Shown here piece after piece: positions 34,503 to 45,169 of a stretch of DNA of 64,000 nt. Both the position numbers and the translations under genes were made by a program. This stretch comes from Symsagittifera roscoffensis. Lineage: Eukaryota; Xenacoelomorpha; Acoela; Convolutidae. The stretch covers positions 65,629,277-65,693,276 of the forward strand of contig NC_087066.1 of NCBI RefSeq assembly GCF_963678635.1. The letters run 5' to 3'. Position 1 is the first letter of the stretch, and each line of letters begins with the position of its first letter. The notes below the pieces were generated by a model. The model did no database searches and had not been told where the DNA came from. It saw only the letters and a program-made list of their open reading frames with translations.

Positions 34503-35029
34503 TAAATATGGTCGTGTGGTATTTCATATCAACGGCCGTCCATTCATTTTTCGAGATGCAATAAGAAGTTTGGAAAAAATTCCTGTATCGCAAAAAAATG
34601 GTCAGCATTTTTGGTTTTCAGCTTTTAATATAAATTTAGATGCGAGCTGAATTTGTGTGAAAGCCAAAAAGAAGCGGTTTTCTACGTTAAATTTTAATAA
34701 CAAATTTTCGTGATTCATGAAACGCGTGAAAAATATAATTTTGTTTAAGTATTTTTTGTTTCATTGTAAAATTTTTGTAGGAATGTTCTTGAACGAGTCG
34801 ATGTTTTCAGCCCATTTCAAGCATGACTTGAGCGGTTTTAATTTTTTTGACGATTACGCTCAAAATTCAAAATGTTTATTCAGAATGAGCGTTGACAAGC
34901 TTAAGAAGACGTTGACAATTTTTTGGACCTTCGTTTTTGTGGTAGATATGGAGCTTTAATTTTTATAGAGCTGGTTGCATGTGCGCTTTAACTTATACAG
35001 AGACCGTTTCAGGATAAACTTTCAAAAAA

Positions 35030-35165
35030 ATGCTCAAAATTTGCGAGGATTTGATCGTTTTTTTTTTGCTAGGATTTGAGCGTTTTTTGAGCAGTTTGAG
35101 CGCAATTGTCTAAAAAAGCGCTCCAACTAGTGCTCTAATTCTGTAGCAATTTTTGAGCAGACTAT
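35030..35165. repeat. Fragment of the TTTGAGCGGTTT foldback family
   Basis: GATTTGAGCGTTTTTTGAGC and CAGTTTGAGCGCAATTGTC resemble the arms at 38455-38695 and 43204-43539. Only one arm-like piece is left. Confidence 0.5.
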
Positions 35166-35384
35166 CGTGTAGGCTGGATACTTGCCAGGCAACCGGCTAT
35201 CGTTCTACTTGAATGAAAGTTTTTCTTCTTGAAGGAACTGTATTTAATTTAAACAGATTAGGTATACTTTATTGAGAGGTGTCGCTGATCTATATGTTAG
35301 AAAAGATTACTCAGAAAACACAATTCGGAAAACATAATGTCTTGAATACAAACATTCGAAAATATCTCATAACGATATCTCATT

Positions 35385-35824
35385 GCTCGGGGGTTGTTTT
35401 TATTCTTCAGACAAATTTCGACTTCTTAATCAGCCATTTTTGACGCGATTTTTCATATCATTCAAAAAGCATTATTGTCTTGAGCTTCAATTTAAAAAGT
35501 TTTTTCTTTTCACTTGATATCATTTTTTGTATTATAATGATGGTTGAAAGACTGCCATTTTGGCCAATTTGGGAAAATTAAAGCGCGATACATTTCGCGC
35601 TATCAACGCGTTAGCGGAGATTCATTCCGTCTTAGAAATCGTTCTAACTTGCTATAATTGATTTTTTACTAGAAGCAAAATCCATCACCTTGTACTTTAT
35701 ATGGCGTGTTGGGGGAAAAATTTCCTTTTATTTTATTTTATTCAACTTTTCTTGGTAATACTGCTCCATAGACCTTAAAAAGCAGTCGGAACATTCAAGG
35801 CGTTCCCTGATACGAGCAGTCTTG
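35385..35824 (+). mobile_element. Dual-stem-loop element copy (5' end decayed)
   Basis: TGCTCGGGGGTTG, ATTCTTCAGACAAATTTCG and GCTATCAACGCGTTAGCGG lead to the 3' end AGCAGTCGGAACATTC, a damaged stem-loop (AAGGCGTTCCCTG), then ATACGAGCAGTCTTG. The 5' stem-loop is lost. Confidence 0.8.
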
Positions 35825-35915
35825 ATCTTTTTTTATATTCTATGTTCACTATAATTTGACTGAATATTTTTGACTCGGGAAATTGTATCCCGGTTCAAAG
35901 TATAAGAAACATAGA

Positions 35916-36140
35916 CAAGACTCCTCTTATCAGGGCGATGCCCTGAATGTTCCGACTGCCTTTTAAGCTTTATGGAGCAATAATAACAAAAAAAAAGAAA
36001 TTTTTCTTAAATTTGAAATTTTATATGAAATTCATCCCCCACACGCCATATAAGGTACAAACAGATAGATTTCGCTCCTTGTAACAAATAAATTGTGGCA
36101 AATCAGCTTCTTTCAACCAATTTGGAACAATTTAACGGTT
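35916..36140 (-). mobile_element. Truncated inverted dual-stem-loop element
   Basis: It starts CAAGACTCCTCTTATCAGGG with stem-loop CAGGGCGATGCCCTG, then CCGACTGCCTTTTAAG. It continues through CACACGCCATATAAGGTAC to about 36140, where family similarity stops. It faces the copy at 35385-35824, 3' ends together, with about 90 bp between. Confidence 0.82.
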
Positions 36141-36144
36141 GCGT

Positions 36145-36945
36145 GCCCACTAATTTACGTGCACACTAAAAACTGATTAAGGTTTAAAATGTACCTTATT
36201 TTATCACAATGGGGACCCTTTCAGACAATCTCTAAATTAAAATACGAAAAACCGTAGCTATCGCCAGAAATCATTTAGGCTAAATTTCTATAAAAGGGCC
36301 AAACCACCGACCAAAAAACCGTACTCACCAAAGCCCACCGACCACGGCAATTTTTAAAACTATAATATAGAGTACACCCTCAACGGCTCATACCAGAGGG
36401 TTCCAAGGGTTAGGAGCATTTTTAAACAAATTGGCCCGCGCTCAGCCACAACGCGTAACAACGAAATGATGACCAGCCCAAAAACTGGGGTCAGTTAAAT
36501 TCAAAGGGATTCTTGAAGTCGCAACTACAGAGCATTTGATTATCTCTTTCAAGCAAGAGATGCAAAAAAAATTGAAAAGCGGCCATCTCTCACCCACAGC
36601 GAAAGCCGTGCCAACTCAAAAATTTAAGGGTTTTGTAATTAGGAGTTCTTGAAGTCGCGAGCAGAAAGCCTCGAAAACCTGTAGCCGGGGTCTAGGAAAA
36701 ATAGACAGAACCCCAATGCAACTCCGGGGGTCCTAACATATATGAGGGAACAAAAACCCAAATAGAAAAATCTAAGGTTCCTATCATTAAAAAAATAGCG
36801 CCAAAACACCAAAAAATCAAAAGTGGGAGTGGAAAGCAAAAGGGAATTAAAATTTCAGAACAAAACAATTAAGTTCATTCTAAATTGCAGATTAAATAAT
36901 TTCTGTATCAATCCAAATATTTTACTATAGCTCTTTGTAAGTATA
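36145..36945. other. Unclassified moderately GC-richer block
   Basis: It lies between two dual-stem-loop copies. There are local repeats of TTCTTGAAGTCGC (36511 and 36649). Two short minus-strand frames have no recognisable features. It may be a different repeat inserted in the truncated copy, but I could not find its partner in the window. Confidence 0.3.
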
Positions 36946-36951
36946 ATGAAA

Positions 36952-37482
36952 CAAGACTGCTCGTATCAGGGCGAAGCCCTGAATGTTCCGACTGCCTTGA
37001 AAGGTTTATGGAGCAGTAATAACATTAAAAAATTAAATGTAAGAAAAAATAAAATGAAAAATTTTTTTTTCTAAAATTTGAAATTTTTTAATGAAAATCA
37101 TCCCCCCACACGCCAAAGTACAAAGGGATAGATTTTGCTCCTTGTAACAGACCAATTATGGCGAATAAGCTTCTTTTAACCAATTTGGAACGATTTCTAA
37201 GACGGAATAACTCTCCGCTTACGCGTTAATAGCGCTAAATATATCGCGCGTTAATTGTCCCCAATTGGCCAAAATGGCAATCTTTAAACCCCCATAACTT
37301 TACGAAAAAATGATCTCAGGTGAAATATCTTTTCAAATTTGAGCTCAGGACAACAATACCTTTCGAATGATATAAAAAATTCCGTCAGAAATGGCTAGTT
37401 AAAAAGTCGAAATTTGTCTGAAGAAAAAAAAAACCCACCCCGAGCACAAATATTCCGTTACTTTCGTTTCGAAAGTCGGACA
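36952..37482 (-). mobile_element. Complete dual-stem-loop element
   Basis: The ~531-bp copy runs from CAAGACTGCTCGTATC and the stem-loop CAGGGCGAAGCCCTG to CCGAGCACAAATATTCCG and CTTTCGTTTCGAAAGTCGGA. Flanking bases read T on both sides in element orientation (...TTTT before, TTTC after). No coding frame is present. With 31327-31865 it defines the family consensus. Confidence 0.88.
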
Positions 37483-37755
37483 AAAACACTTGTCTACTGT
37501 ATATTATCTTTCAGGAGGTTTAATCATAAAACATAACTTATGGAATAAAACGTTTTGAAAAAAAAAAGCTTAAGTAAACCTCTTTTTTTTTCTGAAATTT
37601 GATAGTTGTTTTTGCTCTGGAGTGGATTTATCAAGTGAAATAAACCCTAATGTCGTGATGAACTTCTATCAGGTCAAAATCTTCGGCGCCAAATTGTAAC
37701 ATCTTTTTTATTTTGCACAGTAACATTAGTTCTATTAATCTACCATCGTGGGTTT

Positions 37756-37955
37756 NNNNNNNNNNNNNNNNNNNNNNNNNNNNNNNNNNNNNNNNNNNNN
37801 NNNNNNNNNNNNNNNNNNNNNNNNNNNNNNNNNNNNNNNNNNNNNNNNNNNNNNNNNNNNNNNNNNNNNNNNNNNNNNNNNNNNNNNNNNNNNNNNNNNN
37901 NNNNNNNNNNNNNNNNNNNNNNNNNNNNNNNNNNNNNNNNNNNNNNNNNNNNNNN
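37756..37955. other. Assembly gap of 200 N
   Basis: A run of exactly 200 N, directly followed by an (ATGT)n microsatellite, which probably caused the break. The true length is unknown. Confidence 0.99.
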
Positions 37956-38198
37956 ATGTATGTATGTATGTATGTATGTATGTATGTATGTATGTATGTA
38001 TGTATTTATGTATGTATGTATGTATGTATGTATGTATGTATGTATGTATGTATGTATGTATGTATGTATGTATGTATGTATGTATGTATGTATGTATGTA
38101 TGTATGTATGTATGTATGTATGTATGTATGTATGTATGTATGTATGTATGTATGTATGTATGTATGTATGTATGTAGGTATGTATGTATGTATGTATC
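37956..38198. repeat. (ATGT)n microsatellite, gap-truncated
   Basis: About 60 near-perfect tetranucleotide units with rare substitutions (TATTTATG near 38003, TAGGTATG near 38175). The left end is hidden by the gap. Long open frames reading MYVC or THTYI are artefacts of the repeat. Confidence 0.97.
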
Positions 38199-38454
38199 GC
38201 TTTTTAGACATGTTTTGCTTAAAATTCTCAAGTTTTTGATAAATTTAAATTAAGAACCTATAGCTAAGCAAGGCTGTTGAGGACTACAAATATCATTGGG
38301 CCAGATTTAGATGGAAGACCGCCTCCCTCTCTGGAACGAAGCCTCCTTTTCGGAAATTCGACACATTCATTGGGTTCTGTAGGTGCAAATTTGGTGTTGG
38401 TGTAAATTCTGTTGGTGCAAATAGCAATATTGGCTGAATAACGCCCGGGTCGAG

Positions 38455-38695
38455 ATCCCGCTCAAAAACCGCTCAAAGTATGAGCGGTTTGAGCAATTTT
38501 CCAGCAAGATTTGAGCGGTTTGGGCGGTTTTTTTTCGGAAAAACCGCTCAAACTGCTCAAACCGCTCAAATCTTGCCTAAAAAAGAGCTCAAAAACCACT
38601 CATTTCTTGCGGTGGTTTTTGAACGGGGTTTCAAGCAAAATTTGAGCAGTTTTTAGGCGGTTTTTGAGCGGTCTTATAAAGAAAACCGATTAAAA
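38455..38695. repeat. Palindromic TTTGAGCGGTTT foldback element
   Basis: CAAGATTTGAGCGGTTTGGG at 38502 folds onto CCGCTCAAATCTTG near 38570 across a short T-rich turn. Further GAGCGGTTTTTGAGC blocks continue to 38695. An adjoining CGGGTCGAGATCC-like edge also borders the 43.2-kb palindrome, which supports a common element. Confidence 0.75.
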
Positions 38696-38857
38696 CCATC
38701 AATGTGACGCTAAGATGCAGTTGAAGTACTATCTACAATTTCAAAAATGTATTTAACCGTTCTCAACTCAAGCAAGATTCTTTTCGATGTCTAGACCACA
38801 AACAAGGTGAGCGACGTTTTTCAAATGCTCGAGCAAAATAACCACTAGAAAATATAT

Positions 38858-38898
38858 ATGTATGTGTTTGTTTGTATGTATATAAGTATGTATGTATG

Positions 38899-38932
<34 letters not shown>

Positions 38933-40138
38933 TGTATGTATGTATGTATTTATGTATGTATGTATGTATGTATGTATGTATGTATGTATGTATGTATGTA
39001 TGTATGTATGTATGTATTTATGTATGTATGTATGTATGTATGTATGTATGTATGTATGTATGTATGTATGTATGTATGTATGTATGTATGTATGTATGTA
39101 TGTATGTATGTATGTATGTATGTATGTATGTATGTATGTATGTATGTATGTATGTATGTATGTATGTATGTATGTATGTATGTATGTATGTATGTATGTA
39201 TGTATGTATGTATGTATGTATGTATGTATGTATGTATGTATGTATGTATGTATGTATGTATGTATGTATGTATGTATGTATGTATGTATGTATGTATGTA
39301 TGTATGTATGTATGTATGTATGTATGTATGTATGTATGTATGTATGTATGTATGTATGTATGTATGTATGTATGTATGTATGTATGTATGTATGTATGTA
39401 TGTATGTATGTATGTATGTATGTATGTATGTATGTATGTATGTATGTATGTATGTATGTATGTATGTATGTATGTATGTATGTATGTATGTATGTATGTA
39501 TGTATGTATGTATGTATGTATGTATGTATGTATGTATGTATGTATGTATGTATGTATGTATGTATGTATGTATGTATGTATGTATGTATAAATGTATGTA
39601 TGTATGAATGTATGTATGTATGTATGTATGTATGTATGCATGTATGTATGTATGTATGTATGTATGTATGTATTTATTTATGTGTGTAGGTATGTATGTA
39701 TGTATGTATGTATGTGTGTATGTATGTATGTATGTATGTATGTATGTATGTATGTATGTATGTATGTATGTATGTATGTATGTATGTATGTATGTATGTA
39801 TGTATGTATGTATGTATGTATGTATGTATGTATGTATGTATGTATGTATGTATGTATGTATGTATGTATGTATGTATGTATGTATGTATGTATGTATGTA
39901 TGTATGTATGTATGTATGTATGTATGTATGTATGTATGTATGTATGTATGTATGTATGTATGTATAAATGTATGTATGTATCTATGTTTGTATCTATGTA
40001 TGTATGCATGTATGTGTGTATGTATGTATGTATGTATGTATGTATGTATGTATGTATGTATGTATGTATGTATGTATGTATGTATGTATTTATTTATGTG
40101 TGTATGTGTGTATGTATGTATGTATGTATGTGTGTATG

Positions 40139-40172
<34 letters not shown>

Positions 40173-40178
40173 TGTATG

Positions 40179-40208
<30 letters not shown>
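38858..40208. repeat. Very long (ATGT)n microsatellite
   Basis: More than 330 tetranucleotide units with only scattered variants (TATAAATG near 39589 and 39964, TGTGTGTA near 39681 and 40100). The central ~570 bp (about 39020-39588) appears uninterrupted. All frames on both strands stay open (MYVC and THTYI repeats), so open frames here carry no coding meaning. Assembled length may be compressed or expanded. Confidence 0.98.
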
Positions 40209-40209
<1 letters not shown>

Positions 40210-40267
40210 TAACGCAGCAACATATTCTAATTGCCAAATCGATGCAGCAAATTGTCACCAAATACCA

Positions 40268-40728
40268 CAAGGCTGCTCGTATCAGGGCAAAGTCCTGAAT
40301 GTTCGACTGCATTTTAAGTTCTATGGAGCGACGTTCCCTTCGTAAAACTCGATGAATTTTTCCAAGAAAAGGACAATTTCAAAAAAAATTGAAGATTTTA
40401 TTTAAAAAATCTATCCACACGCCATGAAAAGTACAACCTGATAATTTTCGCTTCTAGAAAATTAGCTTGCTTCAACCAATTTGGAATGGTTTCTGAGACT
40501 GATTGACTGGTTAAGTCTCCGCTTACACGTTAAGAAGGCGAAATATATTGCGCGTTAACCAAACGTAAAATGTCTTTTTAAATTTAAGCTCAGGACAAAA
40601 ATATATTTTGAATGATGAAATGAAAAAAAAATCCGTCAGAAATGGCTAGTTAAAAAGTCGAAACTTGTCTGAGGAAAAAAACACCCCGAGCACAAATACA
40701 TTTTGTTATTTTTTTTTACAGTTGGAAC
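40268..40728 (-). mobile_element. Dual-stem-loop element with internal deletion
   Basis: It starts CAAGGCTGCTCGTATCAGGG, with stem-loop partner AAAGTCCTG, and ends GCACAAATACATTTTG. The segment between GCGCGTTAACC and TAAAATGTCTTTTT is shortened against the full copies. It lies 60 bp after the microsatellite. Confidence 0.82.
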
Positions 40729-40734
40729 AAAAAG

Positions 40735-41420
40735 ACACAACTTTGAAATTAAAAAAATGGAAATCATAAAGGCAAGTTGTGTATAAATTACGCATTTCAA
40801 AAATTTTGCGAAGTATATCGAGTTTGAAAATTTCTGAAATCAAGTTTTTATGATTGTACTGATATTTTTCAGCAAATAGCTTCTTTCGTTGCACTTGAAC
40901 AATGAAAATTGCATTAAATACGTTATTTTATTACTTCTCGATTGTCAAAGCACATGCAATCAAAAGTTGTTAAACTGCCCTAAAAATGGCACCAAAATTT
41001 GCGACTTAGCTTCGAAAAAAAAGAAAGATTGCTGCTGTCAAAACGGTTTTCGTTGTTTCGCTTCGCCCATAATTTATTCAGAACGTAATCTTTAAAAGGT
41101 TTCATTTTATGTATTATAATTTACATCGTTTTTTAGAAACTTCAACAAAACAAAAATTTTCATTCTGAAATCTCCAAAAAATCAATTTTTCCTGATTTTT
41201 TCTGATATTTTTTCATTTCGGACTCAAATTAACAAATTCTGTTTCTCTAAAGAAAACGTTTTTCTCAAATTCTGTTTCTCTGTCTTATAACGACCTATTT
41301 CAAGAGAAAACAGAACTAAAGTTCTTTCAAAATATTTCAAAATTGGTCAATTCATTTTTAGCTTGTATTGAAAGTAGCGTGTTGAAACCTTTCAAACAAG
41401 TACCCCATGAGGGGATTTGA
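40735..41420. other. Spacer, no gene supported
   Basis: AT-rich with a local duplication of TTCTGTTTCTCT (41237 and 41270). No supported frame. Confidence 0.35.
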
Positions 41421-41425
41421 TTCTA

Positions 41426-41683
41426 TCAACTTCCATCTTCTGAGGCATCTTTCATGGCAATGTAAGACATTTGGTCTTCTTTGGATGACTTCAGCAACCC
41501 AACTTGAGTCAGCCAATCATCATTTGGTTCGACCTTTAACAGGAACTGTTAATACCTGTCGACTTTTAGTGCAACGTTAAATCAGAAATAAGAATTTGCC
41601 TGTTGTATCAAACTCCGAATGAAAGCAATCCCTTGCAGAGTTTGCAGAGCAACGATGCCTACTCCATGAAAGAAACTCAACTT
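41426..41683 (-). CDS. Two-exon C-terminal gene candidate with GC-AG intron
   Basis: Exon A (41600-41683) follows acceptor TTCAATTCAATCAG and holds 28 codons (KLSFFHGVGIVALQT...). Exon B (41426-41545) follows acceptor GGTATTAACAG and holds 39 codons plus TGA (FLLKVEPNDDWLTQVG..., ending KDASEDGS). They are separated by 54 nt starting CAG|GCAAAT, a good GC-type donor. Both sides are phase 0, and the intron contains two in-frame stops. The protein family is not recognised and upstream exons are not identified. A chance arrangement is possible. Confidence 0.38.
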
Positions 41684-41731
41684 CTGATTGAATTGAAAAA
41701 AAAGTTTTCCTTCAGCCCGTTTCTTCTGTCG

Positions 41732-42103
41732 CAACCAGGGTTATTTACATCTCGATAGCATGAGCTATTCAAGATCTCAAGCTAATAATTTTGTCGAATT
41801 ACAAGATGGAAAAATGGGCAAAATTCATTGCTTTTCTAACAATGAGGAAGTTAAGTTTGCGTTTGAGGTGTTCAAATAGTTGATGTTGTCAGATTAAATT
41901 TAAAAGAAACCATGTATGCAGAACAAGCCGGTAATTTCGAGCCTCTTGCTTGTATAGTTGAAAAAACTTCCCGTCGAAAAATAAAGAAACTTGACATTAT
42001 TAAATGCAAATTAATTCGTTTTGTTTGTAAAGATCTGATTTATTTCATTAAAATGATGCCACACTTTGAGCATGATCGAAATATCAGTTCCTTTCGTAAT
42101 TGA
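41732..42103 (+). pseudogene. Transposon-derived protein fragment (CACTA-like texture)
   Basis: The plus-strand frame gives GYLHLDSMSYSRSQANNFVE, then LQDGKMGKIHCFSNNEEVKF up to a TAG near 41877. It resumes in another frame from ~41889 with LNLKETMYAEQAGNFEPLA and KCKLIRFVCKDLIYFIKMM. From memory of such proteins, this Y.RS.....F.ELQDG..G.I..F pattern followed by a late IIKC.LI... segment resembles a domain near the C-terminus of EnSpm/CACTA-type transposon proteins. The match is by eye only. The break shows it is not intact. Confidence 0.38.
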
Positions 42104-42199
42104 GTGTTTTTCTTTGTCTTTTGATACAAACACGACAAGTCGGGGCAAATTGCAAGGCAATAACTACAGAGATAATTTTCAATGATGAATTAAAGAGCA

Positions 42200-43120
42200 A
42201 CTTGATTTTTAAAATCTATTTGCTTTTAGCATAGCATCAAAAGCGAGGCATCAAGCGACCTGTGCTCAAAAAAATTGAACCATTTTGTACTAGAGTATCT
42301 CGCATGCGCTTGCTCTTTTATATATTTTTTTGGTTTGGTTAAATCAGTGCGCTAAAAAATACAAATAAATATTTGAATTTAAAAAAAAACTGCAGCTTCA
42401 TTGTTTTGTTTGAGAAACCCGGCTGGGCAAATGCCCAACCGGGATTTTTATTTGGCCAAATTTTTAAATTACAAGCGATTACAAGCAATTACAAGCGTTG
42501 TTTTAAGCTAATAAAAAAATTACAGGCTATTTAGCAGAAAAATATCGTCTCTTTCTTAAGGAGTTATGACTATGTAGCTCTTATCGTAATGTAACGTTTT
42601 TTAAGCATTTTTGCGTTTAGACTGGGATCAAAAGGCTAGTGCTGAGCAAAATTATACTATTCTGTACTAAGTTATGTTGCATGCGCTTGCTCTCCTATAA
42701 ATGTTTTTTAAGTTCAGTGCGCTATCAATTCTAAAAAAATTCGATATTCGAACTAAAAAAAACTGAATCTTCAAGTTTCTGTTTGTTAATCCCGGTTGGG
42801 CAATTCCCCAACCGTTTTTTTAACCAAAATTTGAAAGAGCAGTTATGAGCGTTGTTTTCAGCTAATAAAAAAAATTTCCCAGCTAAGAAGCAGAAAAAAA
42901 TATCGTCTGTTTCTTAAGGCATTTTGAACATGTAGCTATGATCGTAATGTAACGTTTTTTAAGCATTATTGCTTTTTGACTGGCATCAAGTTTCTTAAGT
43001 GCTAGATAAATTTATGCCGCGCTGTGCTAGAATGGGCTGCATGCGATTGCTCATCTATCAAGTTGTTTTTTTTTCAGTCAGTTGAATGTTATTAAAAATT
43101 TTCGAACGTTAAAAAATATT
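42200..43120. repeat. Tandem ~370-bp repeat with stem-loop and T-tract
   Basis: Two full units and a partial third. GCATGCGCTTGCTC occurs near 42303 and 42679 and, as GCATGCGATTGCTC, near 43039 (spacing ~376 and ~360). TCGTAATGTAACGTTTTTTAAGCATT-like sequence occurs at ~42585 and ~42945. Each full unit carries a GC-rich stem-loop followed by T residues: CCCGGCTGGGCA-AA-TGCCCAACCGGG (42418-42444), and a decayed version near 42788. No coding frame was found. Confidence 0.78.
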
Positions 43121-43203
43121 GCTCGACGGTTTTGTTAGAGAATCTTCCATGCCCGCTGTCTTCTCCAGAAGCTATCCCAATTTGAGGTTGTTCGCCTTTT
43201 TGG

Positions 43204-43539
43204 AAGCAAGATTTGAGCGGTTTGAGCAGTTTTTTGGACGATTGCGCTCAAAATCTTGCTTCAAAATGAGCGGTTTGAGCGGTTTTTGATTGATTTATCT
43301 AAAACAATGCTCAAACACCGCGCAAAATTTGAACGGTTTTGAGCGGTTTATCTAAGAAAACCGCTCAAAAGGGCGCAAGATTTGAGAGGTTTTCTTAGAT
43401 AAAACGCTCAAAACCGTTCAATCTTTGCGCGGTTTTTGAGCGTTTTTTTTTAGATAAACCGTTCAAAAATCGCTCAAACAGCTCATTTTGAAGCAAGATT
43501 TTGAGCTCAACCGTCTAAAAAACCGCTCAAATCTTGCTT
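43204..43539. repeat. 336-bp nested palindrome
   Basis: The arm 43204-43362 (AAGCAAGATTTGAGCGG ... TCTAAGAAAACC) is complementary, with scattered mismatches, to 43388-43539 (GGTTTTCTTAGA ... CCGCTCAAATCTTGCTT). Each arm is itself partly palindromic: AAGCAAGATTT at 43204 pairs with AAATCTTGCTT at 43251. GAGCGGTTT and its complement recur throughout. It is non-coding. Confidence 0.92.
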
Positions 43540-43636
43540 CAAATTAGGTGAAAAATCTCGACTCTGGCGGTAAAATTTTTTGTGGATCTATTTGGCGCCA
43601 AACACTTCCAATTTCAAACTGCTAATAAATATCTAC

Positions 43637-43795
43637 CAAGACTGCTTGTATATTAGGGTGTGGCCCTGAATATTCCGACTGCACTTTAAGGTCATTTAAA
43701 AAAGCTTTTGGTAGACTAATTGGCAAAAATAATTGAAAAAAAGGGAGAACAATTACTATCACATGCTATGTAAGTTACAAAGGGTGTGTTAGGCG
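43637..43795 (-). mobile_element. 3'-end fragment of dual-stem-loop family
   Basis: CAAGACTGCTTGTATATTAG, stem-loop AGGGTGTGGCCCT, then ATTCCGACTGCACTTTAAGG. Similarity fades after about 150 bp. Confidence 0.7.
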
Positions 43796-44389
43796 TCTCT
43801 ACTTGTTTTAAAAGAAGTAAAATGCTAGCCATCAAAAAACCTAACAAATAAAAAAATCTGCAAAGCAAAAACAAAAATTTTGCAAATGTTTGATTTTGGA
43901 AAAAAAAGTGTTTTTTTTTTAATTTTATGACAAAATTGGAAGTCAAATTTACGTATTTTACTAGTATCATTATTTTCTGAACTTTTGCTTAGATATATGT
44001 ATAAGACACAGCAACTAGCTATCTTTGTTGGAATTTGTGAAAATTTGCAAAACATGCTTGGCACTGACGTAAGCTTGAAGATTTTCATTAGTTTTGTTAT
44101 TAGATCGTTGATTGGGCAAAAAATAATTTTTCAGAACACCTCCTAGTGACTTAATTCTTTGTTAGGTACTTATGTTCTTAGTATGTTCTTTTACTGCCAA
44201 TTTGTTTCTTTTTGGATTTTTAGATACATGCAAGACAAGCGCTTTTCATTTTTTAACCTTACACTTTACTTCTTTTCATATTCTGCAATTTTCTTGGTTT
44301 CTGAGACTAATTCAAAAAATTCTCGCAACCATTTTAGATTTTGTATTTAAATTCAAAAGTGCTATGACGAAGACAGATTATCTGAAAAA

Positions 44390-45165
44390 CTATGGAGCTT
44401 ATGATAATCTGTAATCTGATTATCAGAAGTTCAGATTACCTTCAAAATTTCAAAATCTTCAGAACTTCAAAATCTGTTTTTGAAATACTTGTTGGTTCCC
44501 ATTACCAGTCTGCAAGTGCAATCGATATGCCTACATCAGAGCTTGATGAAACTCTATACCTTTTAGATCATTCTGCCCGTGTTCTTTTCCTACTTAACTT
44601 ATAATTGATTTTGTTTGGCAAAAAAGGGTATTTAATTAGGCACTTAGCATAGTTGTAAGGCGTTCACTTTGAGATCGTCAGTACGTGCAATCGATCCCCT
44701 GCCATAGCAACGATAGTGTGATGGATGAGCTCTCACTTGATCTCTAGCATCAGGCCTACCACAAGCCTGACTGTGTACGGCTGCAAAAATGGTACCACGT
44801 GAAAGTTCTAGACGCAAACAAAACGTCCTTGAACCGCAAAAAAGAACTTCACTCAACAGAATAACTCAGTCTGAAATGTGGAGAAAAACGAGAATTGGAC
44901 CATGCTCAGACAGGCTGGATAGCTTTTCATAGATCCTCTGCGAATCGCAGAAAACACAATTATTATTGTGAAAATCTGTAAACTGATTATCAGAAGTTCA
45001 GATTAGCTATAACATTGTTTTGAAGTACATGTGGGTTCCCATTACCAGTCTGCAAGTGCAATCGATATGCCTCCATCAGATATTGGTAAAATCCTTTTGA
45101 AATCATTCTGCCCGTGCACTTTTCCGGCTCAATTTTTAACTGATTTTGTGTAGCAAAAAGAAAAA
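44390..45165. repeat. Direct ~200-bp duplication flanking a SINE-like insert
   Basis: 44404-44620 and 44968-45160 share GATTATCAGAAGTTCAGATTA, GGTTCCCATTACCAGTCTGC and AAGTGCAATCGATATGCCT, then ATCATTCTGCCCGTG. The copies differ by substitutions and a deletion. The intervening 340 bp contain the SINE-like unit at 44641. Confidence 0.82.
44641..44870 (+). mobile_element. Second tRNA-derived SINE candidate
   Basis: CTTAGCATAGTTGTAAGGCG resembles a pol III A box, and CAATCGATCCCC about 40 bp later resembles a B box. The acceptor stem cannot close as in a tRNA, so a SINE head is more likely than a tRNA gene. The body (GATCTCTAGCATCAGGCC) differs from the SINE at 6780-6998. The 3' end is not defined. 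Confidence 0.5.
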
Positions 45166-45169
45166 GCAT

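Noticed and set aside
38858-40345. Long ORFs of MYVC or THTYI repeats on both strands
   Set aside because: They are direct products of the (ATGT)n microsatellite, open in every frame.
44641-44720. Functional tRNA gene
   Set aside because: A- and B-box-like motifs exist, but the acceptor stem does not close; treated as a SINE head.
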